Source of the DNA: Streptomyces sp. PH10-H1
Lineage (GTDB): Bacteria; Actinomycetota; Actinomycetes; Streptomycetales; Streptomycetaceae
Length of the DNA: 64,000 nucleotides
NCBI RefSeq assembly: GCF_030063355.1
Contig: NZ_JASISZ010000033.1
Span: forward strand, 16,619 to 80,618
Reading direction: 5' to 3'
A program made the position numbers and the translations under genes. Under the pieces are notes generated by a model, which was not told the origin of the DNA, did not search any database, and saw only the letters and a program-made list of their open reading frames with translations. Each line of letters begins with the position of its first letter. Position 1 is the stretch's first letter. This document shows positions 25,927-34,413 of the stretch, piece by piece.

Positions 25927-27219
25927 ATGAGCGATGAGGCGGGCCGGCCGCAGTGGTGGAGTCGCCCGGAGGGGCCGGTGCCCGGCGCGGGCGCCGCGGG
26001 ACCCGCCCCGGAAGCGGCGTTCCCGGACCCTCACCGCCTCTCGCAGTCGCCCGGCGGCCGGCCCGGGCCCTCCCGCTGGCCTGGCGGCACGCCCGTCCGC
26101 CCCCGTGGCGGGAAGGCGGCCCCGCTGGCCGTGGGGGCGGCCCTGCTGGCGCTGTTCGCGGGCGGGATCGGCGGCGCGGTCGGCGTGTACGCGGCACGGC
26201 ACAGCGACAGCGGTTCCGATCGGGTGACGCTGCCCCAGGCGTCCGTGGGCAGCGGCGACCGGGCGCGCGACAGCATCGCGGGGATCGCGGCCAGCACGCT
26301 GCCGGGCGTCGTCTACATCCATGTGCGCGGCACCGCCGGTGAGGACACCGGCACCGGGTTCGTCCTGGACACCAAGGGCCACATCCTCACCAACAATCAT
26401 GTCGTCGGCGCCGCCGGAAAGGGCGGCGACATCGAGGTCACCTTCAACGGCGGCCAGGTGAGCAAGGCGAAGGTGGTCGGCGTGGACAGCGGTTACGACC
26501 TCGCCGTCATCGAGGTCGGCGGGGTGTCGGGACTGCATCCGCTCGCCCTCGGCAACTCCGACTCGGTGCGCGTCGGCGACCCGGTGGTCGCCATCGGCGC
26601 CCCGTACGGCCTCGAGGGCACCGTCACCGCGGGCATCATCAGCGCCACCCGCAGGCCCATCACGGCGGGTGGCAAGACCGACGGCACCGAAGTCAGCTAC
26701 GTGGACGCGCTGCAGACCGACGCTCCCATCAACCCGGGCAACTCCGGGGGTCCGCTCGTCGACGCGCAGGGCCGGGTGATCGGCATCAACAGCGCGATCC
26801 GGGCCGCGGACGACAGCGCGGGCCCGGCCGGCGGCCAGGGCGGCAGCATCGGCCTCGGCTTCGCGATCCCCGCCAACCAGGCGAAGCGCGTCGCCGAAGA
26901 GCTGATCAACACCGGCCGGGCCACCCATCCGGTGATCGGGGTGACCGTCGACATGAACTACGACGGGGACGGCGCGCGGGTCGGCGGCAAGGCGGGTGAC
27001 GCGGCCGCCGCGGTGACCCCCGGCGGTCCCGGCGACCAGGCCGGCATCAGGACCGGAGATGTCATCACGGCCGTGGACGGCGAGCGGGTGCACCGCGGCG
27101 AGGAGCTCATCGTGAAGATCCGCAGCCACCGGCCGGGGGACCGCTTGACGCTGACCGTGGTGCGCGGCGGATCGGAGCGAACCGTGGAGCTGACCCTGGG
27201 TTCGGCCACCGGGAACTGA
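25927..27219 (+). CDS. HtrA/DegP-like membrane serine protease with PDZ domain
   Basis: A 430-residue envelope quality-control protease: Pro-rich cytoplasmic part (1-~60), one membrane helix (APLAVGAALLALFAGGIGGA), trypsin-like domain with His158 (NNHVV), Asp191 (YDLAVI) and Ser273 (GNSGGP), and a C-terminal PDZ domain (GDQAGIRTGDVITAV ... GEELIVKIR). Its place after sigE and the anti-sigma gene suggests it is a target or a regulator of the stress response, as Rv1223 is in M. tuberculosis. ATG at 25927. Confidence 0.93.
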   Translation: MSDEAGRPQWWSRPEGPVPGAGAAGPAPEAAFPDPHRLSQSPGGRPGPSRWPGGTPVRPRGGKAAPLAVGAALLALFAGGIGGAVGVYAARHSDSGSDRVTLPQASVGSGDRARDSIAGIAASTLPGVVYIHVRGTAGEDTGTGFVLDTKGHILTNNHVVGAAGKGGDIEVTFNGGQVSKAKVVGVDSGYDLAVIEVGGVSGLHPLALGNSDSVRVGDPVVAIGAPYGLEGTVTAGIISATRRPITAGGKTDGTEVSYVDALQTDAPINPGNSGGPLVDAQGRVIGINSAIRAADDSAGPAGGQGGSIGLGFAIPANQAKRVAEELINTGRATHPVIGVTVDMNYDGDGARVGGKAGDAAAAVTPGGPGDQAGIRTGDVITAVDGERVHRGEELIVKIRSHRPGDRLTLTVVRGGSERTVELTLGSATGN

Positions 27220-27341
27220 CCGTTTACCGGGGCACGACGTACTGTTGGCCCGAGCCACTCCCGCGCTGCCCGCGTGGCCAGGTACGGTAAGTCCACCCGG
27301 ACCCTGCCCACCCGGCTGAGGACGTATCAAGGAGCTGCAAG

Positions 27342-27788
27342 GTGTTCTTCGACATAGGCCCGCTGGAGCTGGTCGCGATCGTCATCCTTGCGGTGCTCGT
27401 CTTCGGCCCGGACAAACTGCCGAAGGTCATCCAGGACACGATGTCGTTCATCCGAAAGGTGCGCGCGTTCTCGGACAGCGCCAAGGAGGACATCCGCAAG
27501 GAGCTGGGGCCGGAATTCAAGGACTTCGAGTTCGAAGACCTGAACCCCAAGACGTTCATCCGCAAGAACCTGATGGAGAACGAAGAGCTCGGTCTGCAGG
27601 ACCTGCGCAACGGGTTCGACTTCCGCAAGGAGATGGCCGAGGTCACGGACGCCGTGAACGGCACGGACACCGCCGCCGCGGGCCCCGCGGGCCCCGCGGG
27701 CTCCGCCCCCGGCACCCCGGACCGGCTCCGCAAGCGCGAGACCCTGGACAAGGACGAACCGCCGCCGTTCGATTCCGACGCGACCTGA
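27342..27788 (+). CDS. Twin-arginine translocase subunit TatB
   Basis: A 148-residue Tat component: a single N-terminal helix (LELVAIVILAVLVFGPDKLP, with the conserved Glu at its start and the FGPDKLP hinge) followed by an amphipathic helix and a charged, Pro-rich tail. Length and tail distinguish TatB from TatA. GTG at 27342 with AAGGAG upstream. It acts with TatA and TatC, encoded elsewhere, in export of folded proteins. Confidence 0.95.
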   Translation: MFFDIGPLELVAIVILAVLVFGPDKLPKVIQDTMSFIRKVRAFSDSAKEDIRKELGPEFKDFEFEDLNPKTFIRKNLMENEELGLQDLRNGFDFRKEMAEVTDAVNGTDTAAAGPAGPAGSAPGTPDRLRKRETLDKDEPPPFDSDAT

Positions 27789-27808
27789 GTCAACCGTATT
27801 GTCCCCAT

Positions 27809-27824
27809 CCACCCCTTGGGGTGG
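27809..27824 (+). terminator. Short hairpin after tatB
   Basis: 7-bp arms (CCACCCC / GGGGTGG) with a 2-nt loop. A weak terminator at best. Confidence 0.4.
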
Positions 27825-27934
27825 CTATTCTCCGTGTGTCCGCCATCACCGTGCGCCGTTTTGGCCTCCAGGCCCGGCTCCGGTCCGGCAAGATGGCGAG
27901 TCGCCCAAAAGGGCATGGAGGAGGCGCCACCCCG

Positions 27935-28549
27935 ATGGAGACGAAGACCGGCAGAGCGGATCGAACGGTCGACGGCTACTTGATGGCCGACTTCCCGTGG
28001 TACGGGCTGGACGAGGCGTTCACCGGACGCCGCTGGCTGACCGCGGTCGGCACCAGCGCGGACGCAACCGTGGAGCACGGCTCGATAGGGCATGGCGACG
28101 AACCGTCGATCAAGGCGGAGACCACGGACCCCCACGCACAGCGTTTCGTCGTGGTGGTCACGATCGCCCGCCGTCCCGGCAGGCGCAGTTCGGACGGCAC
28201 CGGACTTCTGGAGGCCACCTCGGTGTCCTCGGCGGCCTGGCTGGCGGGCTCGGGCCTGCTGTCGTGCACCTGGCCCACCCATATGGAACGGGCACTGCGC
28301 CAGGACTGGCTGGACCAGCAGACGGCGACCGCGTGGGATCTCGCCGACGACCTCTCCGGCCCCGCCTGGTCGACCCTCACGCTCCCTGTGGACGGTGAGC
28401 CCACCATGTTCCACTACCGGGAGTCCGAGTACGGCTGGGTCCTGGCGGGCTCCGCCCGCGGTGCCCACCTGGGCGCGTACGGGCGCGGCATGAGCGCGTA
28501 CGGGCTGGGCCTGGCCGTGGTGAAGGACATCACGACGTACGACGGCTGA
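27935..28549 (+). CDS. Conserved hypothetical protein, 204 aa
   Basis: A soluble 204-residue protein with no signal peptide or helix. Visible features are a tryptophan-rich N-terminal part (DFPWYGLDEAFTGRRWL), a beta-rich middle and WVLAGSARGAHLGAYGRGMS near the end. ATG at 27935 is chosen; GGAGGAGG sits 11-12 nt upstream. I do not recognise the family and infer only that it is a cytoplasmic protein typical of Streptomyces. It lies convergent to mrp. Confidence 0.75.
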   Translation: METKTGRADRTVDGYLMADFPWYGLDEAFTGRRWLTAVGTSADATVEHGSIGHGDEPSIKAETTDPHAQRFVVVVTIARRPGRRSSDGTGLLEATSVSSAAWLAGSGLLSCTWPTHMERALRQDWLDQQTATAWDLADDLSGPAWSTLTLPVDGEPTMFHYRESEYGWVLAGSARGAHLGAYGRGMSAYGLGLAVVKDITTYDG

Positions 28550-28555
28550 CGGCCG

Positions 28556-28600
28556 CATGACCGTGCCCCCGGCCGCGCGGCGGACGGGGGCACGGTCATG
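28556..28600. terminator. 16-bp bidirectional terminator
   Basis: Perfect 16-bp arms (28556-28571 and 28585-28600) with a 13-nt loop, between the convergent hypothetical gene and mrp. Confidence 0.85.
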
Positions 28601-28604
28601 AGCG

Positions 28605-29762
28605 TCAGAACTTGTTGCGCGGGGTGATCCCCAGCGACATACCCGCAAGGCCGCGGGCCCGGCCGCCCAGCTTGCCCGCGATCGACCGCAGCGCGAGCCC
28701 GGCGGGGGAGTCGGGGTGGCTCAGGACGACGGGACGGCCATCGTCGCCGCTCTCGCGCAGCCGGACGTCGATGGGGATCTGGCCCAGCACCGGCACCGTG
28801 GCACCCGTGGTCCTGGTCAGGCCCTCGGCGACACGCTCGCCGCCGCCGCTGCCGAACACGTCGACGATCTCGTCGCAGTGCGGGCACGGCATCCCGGCCA
28901 TGTTCTCCACGACGCCGACGATCTTCTGGTGGGTCTGCACCGCGATGGACCCGGCGCGCTCCGCGACCTCGGCAGCGGCCTGCTGAGGCGTCGTCACGAC
29001 GAGGATCTCGGCGTTCGGGACGAGCTGCGCGACGGAGATCGCGATGTCGCCGGTGCCCGGCGGGAGGTCGAGCAGCAGGACGTCCAGGTCGCCCCAGTAC
29101 ACGTCGGCGAGGAACTGCTGCAGCGCGCGGTGCAGCATCGGGCCGCGCCACACCACGGGCGCGTTGCCCGGGGTGAACATGCCGATGGAGATGACCTTCA
29201 CACCGTGCGACGACGGCGGCATGATCATGTTCTCGACCTGGGTCGGGCGGCCTTCCACGCCGAGCATCCGCGGCACCGAGTGGCCGTAGATGTCCGCGTC
29301 CACGACACCGACCTTGAGGCCGTCGGCGGCCATCGCCGCCGCCAGGTTCACCGTCACCGAGGACTTGCCGACGCCGCCCTTGCCGGAGGCGACCGCGTAG
29401 ACCCGGGTCAGCGAGCCGGGCTGCGCGAAGGGCACCTCGCGCTCGGCGGTGCCGCCGCGCAGGTTGGTCGCGAGGTTCTTGCGCTGCTCGTCGCTCATCA
29501 CGTCGAGTTCGACGGTGACGCCCGTGACGCCCGGGACGGCTTCGACGGCCGTGGTGACGTTCGTGGTGATCGTCTCGCGCATGGGACAGCCCGACACCGT
29601 CAGATAGACGGCGACCTTCACCGTGCCGTCGTCCGCGATGTCCACGGATTTGACCATGCCGAGATCAGTGATCGGCTTGTGGATCTCCGGGTCGTTCACC
29701 GTCGCGAGCGCGGCGCGCACGGCGTCCTCGTTCGGAGCGGATCCGTGAATATCGGTAGCCAT
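28605..29762 (-). CDS. Mrp/NBP35-family iron-sulfur carrier ATPase
   Basis: A 385-residue P-loop ATPase of the Mrp/ApbC class, which binds and hands over iron-sulfur clusters. An N-terminal MIP18-like domain (residues 1-~100, TDLGMVKSVDI and SGCPMRE) is fused to the ATPase: deviant Walker A GKGGVGKS near residue 130, DADIYGHS, and the cluster-ligand motif CPHC. The same fusion is usual in actinobacteria (M. tuberculosis Rv1229c). Confidence 0.93.
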   Translation of the reverse strand: MATDIHGSAPNEDAVRAALATVNDPEIHKPITDLGMVKSVDIADDGTVKVAVYLTVSGCPMRETITTNVTTAVEAVPGVTGVTVELDVMSDEQRKNLATNLRGGTAEREVPFAQPGSLTRVYAVASGKGGVGKSSVTVNLAAAMAADGLKVGVVDADIYGHSVPRMLGVEGRPTQVENMIMPPSSHGVKVISIGMFTPGNAPVVWRGPMLHRALQQFLADVYWGDLDVLLLDLPPGTGDIAISVAQLVPNAEILVVTTPQQAAAEVAERAGSIAVQTHQKIVGVVENMAGMPCPHCDEIVDVFGSGGGERVAEGLTRTTGATVPVLGQIPIDVRLRESGDDGRPVVLSHPDSPAGLALRSIAGKLGGRARGLAGMSLGITPRNKF

Positions 29763-29775
29763 ACGGTCGATGGTA
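29763..29775 (-). promoter_or_regulatory. Leaderless -10 box of mrp
   Basis: TACCAT on the minus strand, 7 nt, ATG at 29762. Confidence 0.5.
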
Positions 29776-29781
29776 CGGCGC

Positions 29782-30342
29782 TTACCGGCGTGTTCTGCCG
29801 TCGCCTTCGTCACGCCGCTCCTCGAGCTCCTTCAGCAGATCCTGGAGCTCGGAGCGGATCCAGTCGCGGGTGGCGACCTCGCCGAGATTCATCCGCAGCG
29901 ACGCCACCTCCCGCGTCAGGTACTCGGTGTCGGCGATGCTGCGCTCGTTCTGCTTGCGGTCCTGCTCGTGGGTGACCCGGTCGCGGTCGTCCTGGCGGTT
30001 CTGCGCGAGCAGGATCAGCGGGGCCGCGTACGACGCCTGCAGCGAGAGCATCAGCGTCAGGAAGATGAACGGGTACTGGTCCCAGCGCATCGAGTCCGGG
30101 GCGAAGATGTTCCACAGCACCCACAGGACGATGAGGACCGTCATCCAGACGATGAAGCGCCCGGTGCCGAGGAAGCGCGCGATCCGCTCGGAGAACTTGC
30201 CGAACTCCTCCGGGTCGTAGGCCGGCAGCAGCCGGCGGCGCACCGGACGCGGCTGGTCCAGCCGCACCCGCAGCCGCGGCACGGCGGTGGCGCCGCCCGG
30301 CATCTTTCCGCGCTCGCGGTCGCGCTCCACCTCAGCTGCCAT
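29782..30342 (-). CDS. DUF1003 membrane protein
   Basis: A 186-residue protein with two membrane helices (VWMTVLIVLWVLWNIFA and FIFLTLMLSLQASYAAPLILLA) separated by a short loop, then a long charged coiled coil; this matches DUF1003. Position next to the MgtE-like and CorA genes hints at a link with Mg2+ handling, not proven. ATG at 30342 overlaps the MgtE-like gene end by 11 nt. Confidence 0.88.
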   Translation of the reverse strand: MAAEVERDRERGKMPGGATAVPRLRVRLDQPRPVRRRLLPAYDPEEFGKFSERIARFLGTGRFIVWMTVLIVLWVLWNIFAPDSMRWDQYPFIFLTLMLSLQASYAAPLILLAQNRQDDRDRVTHEQDRKQNERSIADTEYLTREVASLRMNLGEVATRDWIRSELQDLLKELEERRDEGDGRTRR

Positions 30343-31630
30343 CGTCAGGCCTGGTCTCGCTGACGTGGTGGGCGCCCGCCGCGCCGTGCAGATCGGTCTC
30401 GCGCCAGTCCTCCGGCAGCAGATGGTCGAGTACGTCGTCGACCGTCACCGCGCCGAGCAGCGACCCGCTCTCGTCCACGACGGGCGCCGAGATCAGGTTG
30501 TACGTGGCGAGGTAGCTGGTGACCGCGGACAGCGGGGTGCCGGGCGGCAGCGGCAGCAGGTCGGTGTCGACGATGGAGCCGACCAGGGTGAAGGGCGGGT
30601 CGCGCAGCAGCCGCTGGAAGTGCACCAGGCCCAGGTACTTGCCGGTCGGCGTCTCGTCGGGCGGCCGGCACACATAGACCTGGGCGGCGAGCGCGGGGGA
30701 CAGGTCCGGGTTGCGGACCCGGGCCAGCGCGTCCGCGATCGTCGCGTCGGGCCGCAGCACGATGGGCTCGGTCGTCATCAGACCGCCGGCCGTGCGCTCC
30801 TCGTAGGACAGCAGGCGACGCACATCGGCAGCGTCCTGCGGCTGCATCAGCGTCAGCAGGCGCTCCTGGTCGACCTCGGGCAGCTCGGACAGGAGGTCGG
30901 CCGCGTCGTCCGGGTCCATTGCCTCCAGGACGTCGGCGGCGCGCTCCTCCTTGAGCTTGCCGAGGATCTCCACCTGGTCGTCGTCGGGCAGCTCCTCCAG
31001 GACGTCGGCGAGCCGGTCGTCGTCCAGGGCGGCGGCGACCTCGCCACGGCGCTTGGGGGACAGGTGGTGGAGGACGTTGGCGAGGTCGGCGGGCCGCAGC
31101 CGCTCGAAGGTGGCGAGCAGGTTCGCGGCGCCCTGCCCGTGCTCCTCCAGTGAGAAGCCGGTCACGGCCGACCAGTCCAGGGTGAGGGTCTCGCCGCGCC
31201 TGCGCAGCGCCCCGCCCTTGCCCCGGCGCACGAAGACCTTGTCGATCTCCCAGTCGCGGCGGGCCGGCAACTGCACCATCGAGATGTCCAGCACCGTCAC
31301 CTCCTCGCCGGTCCCGACGATCCTGACCCGGCGGTCGAGCAGCTCGCCGAGGACGAGGGTCTCGGTCGGCCGCTGCTCGAAACGGCGCATGTTGACGACT
31401 CCGGTGGTGATCACCTGGCCGGACTCGACTCCGGTCACCCGGGTCATCGGAAGGAAGATCCGCCGCCGGCTGACCACCTCGACGACCAGTCCCAGCACCC
31501 TCGGCGGCCGGCCGCCGACGCGCAGCATGACGACGAGATCCCGGACCCGGCCGACCTGGTCGCCGCCCGGGTCGAAGACCGCGACACCCGAGATGTGAGA
31601 GATGAACACGCGCGGGGCACCAGCGGCCAT
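30332..31630 (-). CDS. MgtE N-domain/CBS protein with PRC-barrel, without channel domain
   Basis: A 432-residue soluble protein: PRC-barrel-like start (VFISHISGVAVFDPGGDQVG), MgtE intracellular N-domain (repeats LADVLEELPDDDQVEIL, AADVLEAMDPDDAADLL) and two CBS modules (TTEPIVLRPDATIADAL; LISAPVVDESGSLLG). The MgtE transmembrane channel is missing, so it is not a transporter itself; it probably senses Mg2+ or nucleotides and acts on a partner. ATG at 31630 with AGGAGG. Matches Rv1232c in place. Confidence 0.88.
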   Translation of the reverse strand: MAAGAPRVFISHISGVAVFDPGGDQVGRVRDLVVMLRVGGRPPRVLGLVVEVVSRRRIFLPMTRVTGVESGQVITTGVVNMRRFEQRPTETLVLGELLDRRVRIVGTGEEVTVLDISMVQLPARRDWEIDKVFVRRGKGGALRRRGETLTLDWSAVTGFSLEEHGQGAANLLATFERLRPADLANVLHHLSPKRRGEVAAALDDDRLADVLEELPDDDQVEILGKLKEERAADVLEAMDPDDAADLLSELPEVDQERLLTLMQPQDAADVRRLLSYEERTAGGLMTTEPIVLRPDATIADALARVRNPDLSPALAAQVYVCRPPDETPTGKYLGLVHFQRLLRDPPFTLVGSIVDTDLLPLPPGTPLSAVTSYLATYNLISAPVVDESGSLLGAVTVDDVLDHLLPEDWRETDLHGAAGAHHVSETRPDDGS

Positions 31631-31913
31631 GCGGTGCCTCCTGGCGTCGTTTCGGGTCACGGGTCGTCGCTGTCAGGCTAACCCGCGGGAATCTTGGCCG
31701 CCGCGCGGTGCTGCTCCGCGGTGCTGCTCCGTGGTTTCGCTCCGTGCGAGGCGCCAAGCTCCTGGCAGCGTACGGGCGGGGCGGGTACGGGGCGCGGGTG
31801 GGGCACGGTCGGGGCGCGGCCGGGTAAGGACCGGGTCTCGGCAGAGAGCTGTACGCTGCGGTAGCTTCGGGTCTCCCCACCACCGTTCCCCTGCCGCTGG
31901 AGGAAGAGAACAC
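31631..31913. other. Divergent promoter region with small tandem repeat
   Basis: 283 nt between the MgtE-like and lipoprotein genes. A 13-nt unit (GCGGTGCTGCTCC) occurs twice in tandem at 31705-31730. No clear promoter hexamers. Confidence 0.5.
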
Positions 31914-32645
31914 GTGTTTCCGGGCCGCCGATCTGCTGTTCTCGTCGGGGCGCTGTGCGCCGGACTGACGCTCGCCGGGTGTGCCGGCGGCGACCCGGAC
32001 GCCGGGACGAACGGGGTCGCCAAGCTGCCGCCGAAGACGATCGAGCAGCGGGCCCGTGAGGCCGCCGCGTCGGCGGAGACCGTCCGGCTGTCCGGCACCG
32101 TGGTCAGCAAGGGGAAGACGTACAAGCTCGACATGCGGCTGCGCGGCGATGGCGGCGTCGGCGATGTCTCCACCCAGAGCAGTACGTTCCAGCTGCTGCG
32201 TGTCGGCAAGGACCTGTACCTGAAGGCGGGCGCCGACTTCTACGGCGACGCCGGCTCGGACAAGGACGGCCAGGCCGCCGCGGCCAAGCTCAAGGACAAG
32301 TACGTCAAGGTGCCCGCCGGTGACCCCGCGTACCAGCAGTTCAGCGGCTTCACCGACAAGAAGGTCCTGCTCGACGGGCTCTTCGTCCTCAGCGGCGACC
32401 TCTCCACCGGCGACCACCGCAAGGTCAACGGCACCCGCACCATCGCCCTCGCGGCGGACGGCGGCGGTGGCGGCACCCTCGATGTCTCGCTCGAAGGCAG
32501 CCCCTACCCCCTGCAGTACGAACGTGCCGGGGGCTCCGGCACGCTCACGCTTGCCGACTGGGGCAAGGACTTCCCGCTCGCGGCGCCGGACGCCGCGCAT
32601 GTCGTCGACTACGGCAAGTCCATGACGGGCACCTCCGGCGGCTGA
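31914..32645 (+). CDS. Lipoprotein, LppX/LprG-like
   Basis: A 243-residue lipoprotein. Signal peptide ends in the lipobox LAGC at about residue 19-22; the mature protein is a beta-rich domain (TVVSKGKTYKLDMRLRG, LSGDLSTGDHRKVNGTR, LQYERAGGSGTLTLADWG) similar in style to the lipid-carrying LppX/LprG family. GTG at 31914 with GGAGGAAGAG upstream. Located on the outer face of the membrane; ligand unknown. Confidence 0.85.
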   Translation: MFPGRRSAVLVGALCAGLTLAGCAGGDPDAGTNGVAKLPPKTIEQRAREAAASAETVRLSGTVVSKGKTYKLDMRLRGDGGVGDVSTQSSTFQLLRVGKDLYLKAGADFYGDAGSDKDGQAAAAKLKDKYVKVPAGDPAYQQFSGFTDKKVLLDGLFVLSGDLSTGDHRKVNGTRTIALAADGGGGGTLDVSLEGSPYPLQYERAGGSGTLTLADWGKDFPLAAPDAAHVVDYGKSMTGTSGG

Positions 32646-32688
32646 GGCCCCCACCACCGGCGACGCCCCACGGTCACCCGCCGGACCG

Positions 32689-33216
32689 TCAGGCGCGCTT
32701 CCTGCGGCGCGCCAGAAGGCGCGGCAGCGCCTCCGGCATCGGCTGCCGGGTCGTGGCGGGGGTGGGTACGGGGCTTGCCGCGCCGGAGTCGTCCGGCATG
32801 TCGCCGGGCTGCTCGGCGAGCGGCCCGGACGGCGCGAGGCGCAGCACCTGGCACTCACGTGCCCAGCGGACGGTCATGGTCTCGGCGTCCGGCGCGTTCA
32901 GCCGCTTGCCCTTGAGCTCCTCGACGGCGGCGGTCCATTCCTCGCTGTCGGGCGCGAGCGCGGTGACGGCGGCGGGCCAGGCGACGAGCCGGCCGCCCTT
33001 GTCCTTGCTGCGCACGGTCACGACCGCGGTGCCGCCGTCGGCCAGCCCGCCGAGCGGCTGTTCCCCGGGGCCGCCACCGAGGACGTACATCGCGCCGTCG
33101 ACCCAGGCATGCCAGACCGCCTGCGGCGGGCGGCCGGTCGGGGCCTGGACCCAGACCAGGCCGGACTTCTTGGTGGCCTCCTCGACGAGGGCGGTCTGTT
33201 CGGCGGTTTCCGTCAT
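32689..33216 (-). CDS. Conserved hypothetical protein, possible split-barrel fold
   Basis: A 175-residue cytoplasmic protein. The first ~90 residues (AVWHAWVDGAMYVLGGG ... GTAVVTVRSKDKGGRLVAW) have the strand pattern of flavin-binding split-barrel proteins, but no definite family was recognised. Basic tail RRRKRA. TAAGGT at 7 nt before ATG suggests a leaderless mRNA. Convergent with the lipoprotein gene. Confidence 0.65.
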   Translation of the reverse strand: MTETAEQTALVEEATKKSGLVWVQAPTGRPPQAVWHAWVDGAMYVLGGGPGEQPLGGLADGGTAVVTVRSKDKGGRLVAWPAAVTALAPDSEEWTAAVEELKGKRLNAPDAETMTVRWARECQVLRLAPSGPLAEQPGDMPDDSGAASPVPTPATTRQPMPEALPRLLARRRKRA

Positions 33217-33229
33217 GGGGGTCACCTTA
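33217..33229 (-). promoter_or_regulatory. Leaderless -10 box of the split-barrel-like gene
   Basis: TAAGGT, 7 nt, ATG at 33216 (minus strand). GGTGA in the spacer could act as a ribosome site instead. Confidence 0.45.
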
Positions 33230-33384
33230 TTCGTTACGGCATTCGCCACGGCCCGGCGGACGCCGTCCAAGCGATGGACGACAGGGGCTTGGTCCGGTCA
33301 CGGGCCTTACGCTGGGATCGGTCCCATCCCATCGCGAGCCGCTCGTGCCCCCGTCCAGTCAGGCCGCCCCGACCGAGGAGTCCC

Positions 33385-34353
33385 GTGTCCGCCGAGCCGC
33401 GCACCGTCGCCACGACCGCCGCCGTGCCGCCCGCGGCAGCGGTCGCGCACCGGCCGCTGGACTTCACGCTGCTGGCCGTGGCCATCGCGGGCGTCTCGTT
33501 CTCCGCCCCGCTGATCGCGGCGACCGCCGCCCCGGCGCTGGCCATCGCCTTCTGGCGGAACGCCATGGCGATCGGGGTGCTCACCCCGTTCGTGCTCGGC
33601 CGCAACCTCGGCGAGCTGCGCCGGATGGGGCGCCGCTCCATCCTGCTGTCGGTGACGGCGGGTGCGACCCTCGCGCTGCACTTCGGCCTGTGGCTGCCGA
33701 GCCTGTCGATGACGTCGGTCGCGACGTCGACCGCGCTGTGCACGACCACCCCGATCTGGACCACGCTCATCCTGCGCGTGCGTGGCCACCGCCCGCCCCG
33801 GCTGGTGTGGGCGGGCACGCTGCTGGCGGTGGTCGGCGTGGTCATCCTGACCGGCATCGACATGTCGATCAACACCCGGGCGCTGGCGGGCGACGCGCTC
33901 GCGCTGGGCGCGGGTATGGCGGCGGCCGCGTACGTCCTGCTGGGCGCGGAGGTCCGCAGGACCGCCAGCACCACCGCGTACACCTACGTCTGTTACTCGA
34001 CGACCGCGATCGCGCTGCTCATCGCGTGCTTGGTCTCCGGCGCCTCACTGGGCGGATACAGCGGCGAGACCTGGCTGAAGCTCATCGCGCTCACCGTCGT
34101 CGCGCAGCTGCTCGGCCACTCGCTGCTGAATCGCGTGGTGCACGGTCTCGGCCCGTCCACCACCTCGACCGCGATCCTGCTGGAGACGCCGGGCGCGGCC
34201 CTCATCGCGGCCCTCTGGCTCGGCCAGACACCGCCGGCGATGGCCTACCCGGCCCTCGGAGTGATCCTCGCCGGCCTGGCCCTGGTCATCCGAGGACACA
34301 AGAAAATCAGCCCGCCCAAATCAGCCCGGCCGGCGTTTGAGGCCATGCCTTAG
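33385..34353 (+). CDS. EamA/DMT-family permease
   Basis: A 322-residue membrane protein with ten helices in two similar halves (EamA repeats), as in small-metabolite exporters of the drug/metabolite transporter superfamily. The second half shows GLGPSTTSTAILLETPGAAL. GTG at 33385 with GAGGAG upstream. The C-terminal ~13 residues are read from a dispersed repeat (34319-34404) and look acquired. Substrate unknown. Confidence 0.88.
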   Translation: MSAEPRTVATTAAVPPAAAVAHRPLDFTLLAVAIAGVSFSAPLIAATAAPALAIAFWRNAMAIGVLTPFVLGRNLGELRRMGRRSILLSVTAGATLALHFGLWLPSLSMTSVATSTALCTTTPIWTTLILRVRGHRPPRLVWAGTLLAVVGVVILTGIDMSINTRALAGDALALGAGMAAAAYVLLGAEVRRTASTTAYTYVCYSTTAIALLIACLVSGASLGGYSGETWLKLIALTVVAQLLGHSLLNRVVHGLGPSTTSTAILLETPGAALIAALWLGQTPPAMAYPALGVILAGLALVIRGHKKISPPKSARPAFEAMP

Positions 34354-34404
34354 CCCGCCCGGCGCTTGACGGCAGAATCCAGCCCGGCCGGCGCCTGAGG
34401 CCAT
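34319..34404. repeat. Three copies of a dispersed Streptomyces intergenic repeat
   Basis: Copies of the pattern CAGCCCGGCCGGCGTTTGAG lie at about 34319-34347, 34351-34371 (degenerate) and 34377-34404. The first copy carries the 3' end of the permease gene. From memory, this motif is abundant between genes in Streptomyces genomes. Confidence 0.65.
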
Positions 34405-34413
34405 CGGTGAGGC

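Noticed and set aside
24961..27330. 789-codon minus-strand frame opposite the anti-sigma and htrA genes
   Set aside because: The opposite strand encodes complete, recognisable proteins with overlapping operon structure.
30345..32858. 837-codon minus-strand frame
   Set aside because: Shifted frame of the MgtE-like gene continuing antisense to the lipoprotein; low complexity.
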